Assembly (NCBI GenBank): GCA_035559535.1
Contig: DATMBG010000021.1
Span: 162,398 to 226,397, forward strand
Length of the DNA stretch: 64,000 bases
Reading direction: 5' to 3'
From: Candidatus Limnocylindrales bacterium
GTDB lineage: Bacteria; Moduliflexota; Moduliflexia; Moduliflexales; JAUQPW01
Below, one piece after another: positions 37,847 to 45,190 of this stretch. Within the stretch, counting starts at the first letter, position 1. Every line of letters starts with the position of its first letter. The position numbers were made by a program, and so were the translations under genes. The notes under the pieces were generated by a model. The model saw nothing but the letters and a program-made list of their open reading frames with translations. It was not told where the DNA came from and did not search any database.

Positions 37847-38512
37847 CTAAGGGCTCGCCTCGGCAACCAGATTAAATTCCACCCTCACATTCTTATCCAT
37901 CTTGACAAAGACAATAACAGGAACCCGGGGCGGATCGATCTGATAATCTGTAATATCCAGAGGCATTTTACCGGAGATAGTCACCCGGTTACCTTCCCTC
38001 TTACTTTCAACTTCCACGGTCACAGGTCTCTCAACTCCATGAATACCCAGCATCCCTTCCACTTTATATCTGTCCGGGCCTGTATCCGAAGCCTTTTGAA
38101 TCAAGCGGACCTGACCCAATTTGAAGGTGATCAGAGGATATTTCTCTACCTCCAGGGTTTCCCTCATCTTTTTGTCCCGACGATCATTACCCGTATTCAG
38201 AGACCGGGCCTCTACCCGAACTTCGGCTTTTAAATTTGAGGAAGGGGCCTGGGTGATCGTTTCGATGGGTCCCTCCAGGAAGCCTTCAATCTGCGTACTG
38301 GTACCCGTAAATTTATCAAAAGGGGAGCTTCCATAAAATTTAACCTGACTCAGGCCGGGAAGTATCTTATAAAAGGCAGGCTTCGAGGAAGCAGCCGGCT
38401 TAGCATAAGTCGGAAAGGTAAGGAAAAAATGCTTCGTCCCGATAAAAATGAGACCCTGAAACAACAAAAAATAAATAATGACTTTCTTAAAATAGTTCTT
38501 CTTGAAATTCAT
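37847..38512 (-). CDS. YceI-family periplasmic lipid-binding-like protein
   Basis: 221 residues. Signal peptide 'VIIYFLLFQGLIFIGTKHFF' then a YceI beta-barrel domain: 'YKILPGLSQVKFYGSSPFDK', 'NTGNDRRDKKMRETLEVEKY', 'PLITFKLGQVRLI', 'HGVERPVTVEVE'. YceI proteins bind polyisoprenoids or similar in a lipocalin-like barrel. That fits the neighbouring isoprenoid-type reductase, but the link is inferred. ATG at 38512 with GAGGG is preferred to an upstream TTG. It is convergent with the flavoprotein gene at only 21 nt. Confidence 0.92.
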   Translation of the reverse strand: MNFKKNYFKKVIIYFLLFQGLIFIGTKHFFLTFPTYAKPAASSKPAFYKILPGLSQVKFYGSSPFDKFTGTSTQIEGFLEGPIETITQAPSSNLKAEVRVEARSLNTGNDRRDKKMRETLEVEKYPLITFKLGQVRLIQKASDTGPDRYKVEGMLGIHGVERPVTVEVESKREGNRVTISGKMPLDITDYQIDPPRVPVIVFVKMDKNVRVEFNLVAEASP

Positions 38513-38595
38513 CAGCAACCCTCATTCCTGGCAGAGTAAACTATCCTTAAAGTAGGTAGAGCGGAGATAGCTGTCAATTCCATTTTTTAAGTATC

Positions 38596-38624
38596 TTGAC
38601 AAAGTGCTTTCTGGTACCTATGTT
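38596..38624 (+). promoter_or_regulatory. Sigma-70-type promoter for the glutaredoxin-like gene
   Basis: TTGACA (38596-38601), a 17-nt spacer, TATGTT (38619-38624). Transcription would begin about 38631, leaving a 27-nt leader that contains GAGGAGGTGA before the ATG at 38658. Confidence 0.6.
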
Positions 38625-38657
38625 TGAGGGAGAGTGAGAGGAGGTGAGAAGATTTAC

Positions 38658-38879
38658 ATGTTAAAGCTTTACCAGTTTGAGACCTGACCTTACTGTGAAA
38701 AAGTAAGAAAGGTTCTTTCTTATAAACAGTTGGATTATGAAAAAATAGAGGTTCCTCGCAACGACAAAAGCGAGTTGATTAAAATTTCCGGACAGGAACT
38801 CGTTCCGGTGTTGGTGGATAATGATAAAGTGATTGTGGACTCTACGGACATCATCGAGTACCTGGAGAAGCACTATTAA
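38658..38879 (+). CDS. Predicted selenocysteine-containing glutaredoxin/GST-N domain protein
   Basis: A 73-codon frame starting ATG at 38658 with TGA at codon 10 (38685-38687) and TAA at 38877. Read with Sec (U) at codon 10 it gives 'MLKLYQFETUPYCEKVRKVL', a glutaredoxin-like beta-alpha start in which U replaces the first Cys of CPYC. The rest is a good thioredoxin fold: 'ELVPVLVDNDKVIVDSTDII', with the cis-Pro in 'LVPVLV', ending 'EYLEKHY'. A hairpin just after the TGA fits a bacterial SECIS. A good promoter and ribosome site are present. The alternative is a nonsense mutation in a decaying gene; the exact position, the hairpin and the otherwise clean frame argue against it. No sel genes are in the window. 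Confidence 0.75.
38692..38730 (+). promoter_or_regulatory. Candidate bacterial SECIS hairpin
   Basis: Upper stem TAAGAAAG (38704-38711), apical loop GTT (38712-38714), CTTTCTTA (38715-38722): 8 perfect pairs. A lower stem ACTGT (38692-38696) with ACAGT (38726-38730) is separated by an internal loop. The apical loop starts with G and lies 25 nt after the TGA, in the window typical for SelB-recognised SECIS elements (about 16-37 nt). Confidence 0.72.
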
Positions 38880-39065
38880 TTTAAGTTCTAAAGACCTATT
38901 CTAGCTTTTTATATCGGAAAACCGGATAGGAGAAGGGGAGAAAGAAGGTGTGAAGGGCAGGATTTTCAGGGGTAGAGGCAGGTTTTTCTCACCTGACCTC
39001 CTGGCCCCCCTTCCTGAGGCCTGTCCCATCACTTTCCTTTCTCCCTTGTTTTTCTATTTTTTTAG
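38880..39065. other. Spacer between the GST N-like and C-like frames
   Basis: 186 nt with several stops in the frame shared by both flanking genes. It includes a purine-rich GGAGAAGGGGAGAAAGAAGG and a roughly complementary CTTTCCTTTCTCCCTTG, an imperfect inverted repeat. It may be an inserted element that split a GST gene. Confidence 0.5.
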
Positions 39066-39428
39066 ATGAGACGGAGTGTACTTCCCGAAGATCCTTATGA
39101 AAGGGCTTTATGCAAGTTGATAGAAGAATACGCCGACGAGCATCTGGCCAAAATTCTGTATAAGTACAGAATGGAAATTAATAAAGAAGAATCTCAGCAA
39201 GATAAAGCGCTTTTAGCACAATATCAAAAAGCGGTGGAAGAAAATCTAAAAATTCTCAATGATCTCCTGACCGGGCGAGAATGGCTGGTTGGGAACCGGT
39301 ATTCCCTGGCTGATATTTCTATTTACGCTTTTCTCCAAAGAATGGCCGCAGAACCTAAATCCTGGAAAATTGTTGAGGAGAGGTATCCTCAGATTATACG
39401 ATGGTTTGAGGCAGTGAAAAAGCAATAA
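39066..39428 (+). CDS. GST C-terminal-domain protein (possibly second half of a split gene)
   Basis: 120 residues matching the all-helical C-terminal domain of glutathione S-transferases. It starts 'RRSVLPEDPYERALCKLIEE', which is the usual linker into the GST C-domain, then 'YADEHLAKILYKYRMEINKE', and the conserved 'WLVGNRYSLADISIYAFLQR' N-capping box. It lacks the thioredoxin half. The UGA-containing N-domain gene lies upstream in the same reading frame, 186 nt away, and this ATG has no ribosome site (preceded by a T run). It may be translated weakly, or be the relic of an intact GST broken by an insertion. Confidence 0.7.
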   Translation: MRRSVLPEDPYERALCKLIEEYADEHLAKILYKYRMEINKEESQQDKALLAQYQKAVEENLKILNDLLTGREWLVGNRYSLADISIYAFLQRMAAEPKSWKIVEERYPQIIRWFEAVKKQ

Positions 39429-40084
39429 TCGGTAGGAGAGGTTGGGCATAAGCCCCAGGCTAAGGCTTGGTCGGGACGCGACTGTCTGCCTTACCTCCTT
39501 TGCTCTCCCTCTCCCGAAGCCTCCCTCAACCCCCCTATGCGCCAGGATAAGAGTGAGATCCCTGAGGAGGACCCTTAATGTCAAATATCAAACGAGACGT
39601 TTGATCCACCGGATATTTAACCTACTAACCTTCCCCCGCTTTGCAGGGGAAGGAACTTTGAAGCGAAGTTCCCTCCCCATCCTATCTTCCTCTAAGCCTC
39701 AGCGGGGCGACCTGTTTCACAGGCCGCTCCTCCGGAGCTTGAAAAATTCTGGATGACTGGATCCCCTGACTTGCATCCTTAGCATTACCCACATTTTTTC
39801 ATGTCGAAGGTGTGTCAACCGGGACGGTTGACCTACTAACCTGACCGTTTTAAACCCCATCCTCCCAAATCGAAAAATGTGAATAAAGGTAAGGACTTAC
39901 GTCCGGGGCTACCCACGGTTCGCTCCTGACGGGCTTTTCAGCTTAACCTGGCACGTATGCCGAGTTCCCCCTTCTCATAAGAGTATCTTTTTTATTGACT
40001 TAAATCCCCTTCCCCCCTCTATCCCCCCGCATGCGGGGGGAAGGGGGGTTGGGGGTTAGGTGAGAAAAAACTGCCTTGAAATTT
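39429..40084. other. Intergenic repeat region
   Basis: About 650 nt between the GST piece and the O-antigen ligase gene. A composite family-A element fills most of it. There are also a hairpin around 39645-39675 (GGAAGGAACTT ... AAGTTCCCTCC), an inverted pair near 39774-39897, and a C/G-rich hairpin near 40008-40060. No gene is supported. Confidence 0.65.
39535..39961 (-). repeat. Dispersed element family A, composite copy
   Basis: Outer ends CTATGCGCCAGGATAAG (about 39535) and CTTAACCTGGCACGTATGC (to 39960) are inverted repeats of each other. Inside are GGGGCGACCTGTTTCACAGG (39704 on), GGATGACTGGATCCCC, and GCTCCTGACGGGCTTTTCAG (from 39922), all in the order opposite to that of the 3351 and 63793 copies. 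The extra length comes from inserted hairpins. Confidence 0.7.
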
Positions 40085-41458
40085 TTACAGATGCAGGATA
40101 ACCATCACGGCCATAATAATCAAAATGGCGAAGGTCAAAATCCCCACCATACGCTTTTCTTCCCATACAAGTTCTTCCACATCGGTGGGTAAGGTTGTCG
40201 GGATAAGTTTTTCTTTGACAACCATAACAACGGCTACCAGAAACCACAGCATCATGGCTACTTCAGAATCTCCAAAATTGTTTTCAAAGAATCCTTCAAC
40301 GAAAAAGGCGATAAAACCGGCCAGACAACCCAGGATCAAGGCCCGTAAGTAGTAACGGTCCGGGGGAATTTGCTCAAGGGTCACTCCGGTTTGTTTAAAG
40401 ATCGTGATCCAGAGCCAGATAAAAGCCATCAGGCCTAAAATACCCCGATCAACGGTAATCATAATCAAATCATTGTGGGAATGGGCATGGCTTGGGGGTT
40501 CTTTAAAGGGGTAAGATTTTTGGTACTCCCGGGACAACTTATTATAATTTCCCTGTCCGATTCCAGTTATCGGATGATCTTTAATCATATCCAGGGAACT
40601 TTTCCAGATATAGATGCGATCCATATTCTGCTCAAAGCTAAACATACTCCTGGCACGGTTTAAAACCGAAGGTTGAAGCATAAAAATTATTATTACACAG
40701 ACCAGAGCACCCAAAATCAGTTTTAAGAATGATTTTCGGCCTTTTAGATAACCTAAGAACAGCAAAGCAACCCCAAATCCTAACCAGGCACTTCGGGTAT
40801 AGGTCCATATCAGGGCAAAAAATATACAGACTGCGGAAACGATCAGTGGAAATTTGTTTTTATTGGATCGATCAAAGAGAATAAAAGACCAGACCAGAGA
40901 AAGGACCATAATGAGCTGTCCAGCAAAGGTCATAGAGATGGAAAAAGTCCCGGGTATACGGATATCGGACCCAGGCAAATCAGTGACGGGTCTTAAGTAA
41001 TTCTTATGGCCACTTAAACGGAACCAGTCTATATGCCAGAAGTGCTGGGCAATTCCATAAATTGCGTTGAGGGTTGCAATAATTAAAAGAAGGGTTATTA
41101 ATTTTTTGATGGTTTTGAGATCTTTCAGGTAATAGAAAACCAGGTAAAACACCGACATGGGGAAAAGAGAAGGAATGAGGACCTTCAAACTCTTGAACAC
41201 GTTAACGCTAAAGAGTGTCGAGATCAGAGTAGCCAGGACGAAGAGAAGGATAGGGAGATCCATAGGACTCTTCATAAATCGGAGTCGGCGGGTTGTTAGG
41301 GCCTCTGCAAAATAGGCAACCAAGATAAATCCCAGGCTGATCTGGGAAAAGGCAATAGAGGCCGGTAGAAATAAAACGAAGGAAAACAGGCCAAACTGGG
41401 CTAAATTTTCACACCATTTCAGGACCTGCTCTTTATGAGAAAGTGTTTGATTTAACAT
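40085..41458 (-). CDS. O-antigen ligase/polymerase family membrane protein
   Basis: 457 residues with about a dozen hydrophobic helices and a large loop after 'AWLGFGVALLFLGYLKGR'. The loop holds 'DHPITGIGQGNYNKLSREYQ' and 'PPSHAHSHNDLIMITVDRGI', the signature region of the WaaL/Wzy (O-antigen ligase) family with its conserved His. It joins undecaprenyl-linked glycan to lipid A core, or polymerises units, at the periplasmic face. Ligase versus polymerase cannot be settled from sequence alone. It is upstream of the GT9 and MsbA genes on the same strand, separated by a repeat-rich gap. Confidence 0.9.
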   Translation of the reverse strand: MLNQTLSHKEQVLKWCENLAQFGLFSFVLFLPASIAFSQISLGFILVAYFAEALTTRRLRFMKSPMDLPILLFVLATLISTLFSVNVFKSLKVLIPSLFPMSVFYLVFYYLKDLKTIKKLITLLLIIATLNAIYGIAQHFWHIDWFRLSGHKNYLRPVTDLPGSDIRIPGTFSISMTFAGQLIMVLSLVWSFILFDRSNKNKFPLIVSAVCIFFALIWTYTRSAWLGFGVALLFLGYLKGRKSFLKLILGALVCVIIIFMLQPSVLNRARSMFSFEQNMDRIYIWKSSLDMIKDHPITGIGQGNYNKLSREYQKSYPFKEPPSHAHSHNDLIMITVDRGILGLMAFIWLWITIFKQTGVTLEQIPPDRYYLRALILGCLAGFIAFFVEGFFENNFGDSEVAMMLWFLVAVVMVVKEKLIPTTLPTDVEELVWEEKRMVGILTFAILIIMAVMVILHL

Positions 41459-41857
41459 CTCTTATCAACCTGGAGTGTAGGAATACTTTGTAATGTTAAT
41501 TCTGTGTAATTTCCCCTCACCCTCCCTTTCCCTCCCCGTGGGCGGAGAGGGAAGCGAGAAGATCTCCGGGCCAGCTCCCGGTGAACCCTCCTCATCCTCC
41601 CCGTGGACGGGAAGGGAAGGGGGAGAGGGGGGTTCACCGGGAGTAAAGGCAGAACCGTTATTCAAATCTAACTTTACAAGGGAGTAGTACACTGTTACCT
41701 TAATTTTGACCTCATAGGGCTGCTTTCACTCCCCAGCTCCCCTCACCCCCATCCCCCCCCTAGCCCCCCAGTGCCCCCCCTCCGTAGGGGCGGGAGGCCT
41801 CCCGCCCCTACACAGGAGAGGGGCCGGGGGTGAGGGCCACTTAAACGTTAAACAAAA
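41459..41857. other. Intergenic repeat region
   Basis: About 400 nt. It has an imperfect C-rich/G-rich hairpin (about 41510-41640), the motif AACTTTACAAGGGAGTAGTA at 41670-41689, a CTTTCACTCCCCAGCTCCCC segment near 41722 that recurs at about 60355, and a family-B palindrome. No gene is supported. Confidence 0.65.
41784..41811. repeat. Palindrome family B, copy 6
   Basis: Perfect 28-nt palindrome GTAGGGGCGGGAGG/CCTCCCGCCCCTAC. It interrupts a CTCCCCAGCTCCCCTC ... GAGAGGGGCCGGGGG element whose uninterrupted version lies at about 60356-60410. Confidence 0.9.
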
Positions 41858-42994
41858 CTAGGTAAACAATGTAGTAGCAGGTAGGGTCTCTGCACTCCAG
41901 TTTTTTAAAAGAACTTCCACACCGGCTAAGACATCTTCTACCGAGATGGAATCTATTTTTCTGTTCTCCTTTCGAATGGCCAGGTAGATATCCCCAATCG
42001 GTTTCCATTGGGCTGGATTAGACGGCCCATACAAGCCGATAAGGGGAACCTTTTGGGAAGCAGCGATATGGAGGGCCCCGGTATCGTTTCCGATATACAG
42101 ATCGAAATTTCGCACCAGGCCGGCCAGGGTCCTCAAGGTAGTGGGAGGAGATATAAAAACGCTCTCCTTATTTTTAACCTGCTCTTTGAGGGTTTCCACC
42201 AATTTTTCTTCACCGGGTCCGCGGGTTAAGATAATCTTAGCTCCATAAAGCTCCACCAGCGCATCGCATAAGTGGGCATATTTATCCAGGGGCCATCTCT
42301 TATTCTCAAACCGGGCCCCCAAATGGACTCCGATTAACCAACGGGCGGGAGGGATAGATAAAGATTGTAACATCTGTTGACCTTGAAGGATCTCTGCTTC
42401 GGTCAAAACCAGGATATAACTCTTATCGGTTGTATCGGCACCGATATACCGAACCACATCCAGGTTAGAATCTACCTGACTTTTTTCATTTTGGGTATCC
42501 ACAGGTACGGCCAGGTTATAGAAAAGATCTCCGGGTCCGGGACCGTACTTTTTATACATTGATCCGAGTCGATATTTCGCACCACTTAGCCAGGCGATAA
42601 GGTCACTGGAGAAAGACCTGGAGACCGTATTGAGTACCACAGCCAGATCGTAGGGACGGATACGCCTGATAAAAGTTAAAAATGTGGAAAGACTCCAGTG
42701 TTGAAGTTGTCGATAATACACAAGGACCTCATCTATATAAGGATTATTGATCAGGATCTCCTGGGTCAGTTGGCGAACCACGACGGTTATATAAGCTTGA
42801 GGGAATCTCTCTCGCAAGGCTCTGAGGGCCGGGGTTGCAATCAAGAGATCACCGATTTGATCGTGCTGACGCACGACGAGAATCCGTTTAATCCGGGAAT
42901 AATCTATCTCTTCCGGCCTGAGAGGGGTCGGAGTAAAGAACAGGCCAACCCCCCTTAGAAGGAGATCCCTGAAAAATCTCTCCAAACCTCTCAA
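41858..42994 (-). CDS. Glycosyltransferase family 9 (heptosyltransferase-like)
   Basis: 378 residues. Starts 'RIKRILVVRQHDQIGDLLIA', the GT9 N-terminal motif with the Asp that acts as base, then 'TPALRALRERFP'. The C-terminal nucleotide-sugar domain reads 'LIGVHLGARFENKRWPLDKY' and 'LYIGNDTGALHIAASQKVPL' with the family D-T-G-x-x-H pattern, then 'GLYGPSNPAQWKP'. It adds a heptose-like sugar to the LPS core or a similar acceptor at the inner membrane. TTG start overlaps the MsbA stop by 4 nt (TTGA), so it is coupled. Confidence 0.93.
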   Translation of the reverse strand: MRGLERFFRDLLLRGVGLFFTPTPLRPEEIDYSRIKRILVVRQHDQIGDLLIATPALRALRERFPQAYITVVVRQLTQEILINNPYIDEVLVYYRQLQHWSLSTFLTFIRRIRPYDLAVVLNTVSRSFSSDLIAWLSGAKYRLGSMYKKYGPGPGDLFYNLAVPVDTQNEKSQVDSNLDVVRYIGADTTDKSYILVLTEAEILQGQQMLQSLSIPPARWLIGVHLGARFENKRWPLDKYAHLCDALVELYGAKIILTRGPGEEKLVETLKEQVKNKESVFISPPTTLRTLAGLVRNFDLYIGNDTGALHIAASQKVPLIGLYGPSNPAQWKPIGDIYLAIRKENRKIDSISVEDVLAGVEVLLKNWSAETLPATTLFT

Positions 42995-44808
42995 GATTTA
43001 TCTGTTGTTGGCCGTTCGTTGTCCGTAACCCGGGGTTGGTTGTTTAATACCGGGTATCCAGAGTCTACTCTGACCGACGATGGATAACGGACAGCAGATG
43101 CCTGCATTTCATACAACCGGGTATAAATTCCATTTAGTTTTAGAAGTTCCTCATGGGTTCCTTCCTCGACGATTCGTCCATGATCCAGGACCAGGATTTT
43201 ATGGGCATTTTGAATGGTAGACAGGCGATGGGCGATGATCAAGGTTGTACGGTCTCGCATGAGATTACCCAAAGCTTCCTGGACCACTCTTTCAGATTCT
43301 CCATCCAGGGAAGAGGTTGCTTCGTCCAGGATCATGATGGGAGGATTCTTGAGAATGGCCCGGGCGATGGCAATCCGTTGTCGTTCCCCACCGGAAAGCC
43401 TGAGTCCCCTCTCTCCGATGACGGTCTGGTAACCTTCCGGAAGCTTCATAATGAATTCATGGGCACAGGCTGCCTTGGCTGCCTGTATGACCTCCTCCAG
43501 GGAAGCTTCGGGAACTCCATAGGCGATATTGTTTCGGACCGTATCGTCGAAGAGGATTACATCTTGAGTCACCAGACCGATCTGCCGTCTTAAGGATTTG
43601 AGGGTTACCCGGCTGATATCCACCCCGTCGATTCGAATAGTTCCCGAGGTCGGGTCATAAAATCGGGGCAGAAGATTCAAAAGGGTTGTTTTGCCCACAC
43701 CACTTACACCGACAAAAGCAGTAACCTCACCGGCCCGGGCCTGGAAATGGATGTTTTTCAAAACCGGCAGGTCTTCATATTGAAAAGAAACATCAACATA
43801 TTCGATATCGCCCTTGACAGGTGGTAATTCAATGGCATCGGCCGCCTCTAGAATATCCGGCTGGGTATCCAGAACTTCAAAAACCCTTTCAGCGGCAGCC
43901 ATGGCCTGTTGAATTTTATTATTCGTTCGGCTTATTTTTTTGATCGGCTCGTAAAGCATGAGAAGGGCGGTCATAAAAGAGAAAAAGGTTCCCGGACTTG
44001 TAATTCCATGAATAACCTCATAACCCCCGTACCACATGACTCCGGCTACCCCCAGTCCTCCCAACAATTCCGAGACAGAAGAAGAAGTTGCATGAATCCG
44101 GGCAGATTTCATAGCCATATGAAAATAATCCTCTATAACCTGGGCGAAACGAGCGCTCTCCCTTTCTTCTGCACAAAAAGCCTTTACAATATGAATTCCC
44201 GAGATTTTCTCCTGAAGGATATGGGTAATATCCGCCATCTTCATCTGAGTGGCCCGGGTTATTTTCCGAACTTTTTGACCAAATCGGGTAATAAATAAAA
44301 AACCCAAGGGAAGGACCGAAAGAGAAATCAGCGCCAGCAGCCAGTGTCGATAGAAAATCACCCCTAACAATCCTAGAATGGTAAAACCGTCCCGGATCAG
44401 GTCGGCCAGCATATGAGAGACTACCACGTGGAGGAGCGTTACATCATTGGTAATTCGGGAGATCAAAATTCCGGTGGGGGTCTTAGAAAAGTATCGAAGG
44501 GATAAAAATTGAATATGGTGAAAGAGCTGATTGCGTAATTTCAGAATGACCTTTTCACCGGCATAAGCGATCAACGTCGCCTGCCCATAAGCAAAGAGAC
44601 CTTTTAAGCCCAGGAGAACGATGACCACAACGGGAATGATCAGTAACATAAATTGATCTTTGTTGGCAAAGATATCGTCCACTACGTTTTTTACAATCAA
44701 AGCCGAAATTGCCGTGCAGAGAGCCACCAGGGCTGAACAGATCATCGATCCTAAGATCCACTTCCAGTAGGGTATGGCGTAAGAGAGCAAACGCTTATAA
44801 AGTTCCAT
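42991..44808 (-). CDS. msbA: Lipid A export ABC transporter MsbA
   Basis: 605 residues: an N-terminal six-helix transmembrane domain (about 1-320) fused to a nucleotide-binding domain. Walker A 'GVSGVGKTTLL', signature 'LSGGERQRIAIARAIL', Walker B 'PIMILDEATSSLD', H-loop 'LIIAHRLSTI'. Half-transporter of the MsbA type that dimerises and flips lipid A-core across the inner membrane. The last 35 residues ('SVRVDSGYPVLNNQPRVTDN') look like intergenic repeat text read through, so the natural end may be shorter. It lies next to GT9, an LPS-core gene. Confidence 0.92.
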   Translation of the reverse strand: MELYKRLLSYAIPYWKWILGSMICSALVALCTAISALIVKNVVDDIFANKDQFMLLIIPVVVIVLLGLKGLFAYGQATLIAYAGEKVILKLRNQLFHHIQFLSLRYFSKTPTGILISRITNDVTLLHVVVSHMLADLIRDGFTILGLLGVIFYRHWLLALISLSVLPLGFLFITRFGQKVRKITRATQMKMADITHILQEKISGIHIVKAFCAEERESARFAQVIEDYFHMAMKSARIHATSSSVSELLGGLGVAGVMWYGGYEVIHGITSPGTFFSFMTALLMLYEPIKKISRTNNKIQQAMAAAERVFEVLDTQPDILEAADAIELPPVKGDIEYVDVSFQYEDLPVLKNIHFQARAGEVTAFVGVSGVGKTTLLNLLPRFYDPTSGTIRIDGVDISRVTLKSLRRQIGLVTQDVILFDDTVRNNIAYGVPEASLEEVIQAAKAACAHEFIMKLPEGYQTVIGERGLRLSGGERQRIAIARAILKNPPIMILDEATSSLDGESERVVQEALGNLMRDRTTLIIAHRLSTIQNAHKILVLDHGRIVEEGTHEELLKLNGIYTRLYEMQASAVRYPSSVRVDSGYPVLNNQPRVTDNERPTTDKS

Positions 44809-45190
44809 GGTTCTATCTTGTTTTTCCCTTTAAAGATCGAAGGTTTTCCTTTTTTGAACAACAATAAAACTATAACGAATAAAACTATAATGGTTCCAAA
44901 GGAATTTGTCCAGGTTTAAGTTCCTTGAAAAGACGGAAGAATCCCTGTTATTGCTTGTGAAAGAATTATCTACCAGGAGAATCTCAAGTCCACAAAACCC
45001 TTGGGGGTAACTTCATCTCCCCGTTAAAGTATCCTGTAACTATAGAGAAGGCGATCTTCCTGCAATGAAGCGACATTTTCATAGAGGGATCGACACAATT
45101 TCACAAAAGCCTTGACGAAACAAGGAGAACTTACCATAATGAATGAAAATCACAACATCGGACTTATTTTAACATCAAAAGGGGGAGGTT
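44809..45190. other. Divergent intergenic region
   Basis: 382 nt between msbA (minus) and the sigma-54 activator (plus). AT-rich near 44860-44900. It contains the promoter listed at 45112. No small gene is supported; the frame from 45112 overlaps the activator in another frame. Confidence 0.55.
45112..45140 (+). promoter_or_regulatory. Sigma-70 promoter of the sigma-54 activator
   Basis: TTGACG (45112-45117), a 17-nt spacer, CATAAT (45135-45140), then a leader of about 44 nt with GGGGGAGG before the ATG at 45191. Confidence 0.6.

Noticed and set aside
38685-38687. Treating the TGA as a simple nonsense mutation (pseudogene)
   Set aside because: The position is exactly the active-site Cys, a SECIS-like hairpin follows at the right distance, and the rest of the frame, promoter and ribosome site are intact. 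Kept as an alternative only.
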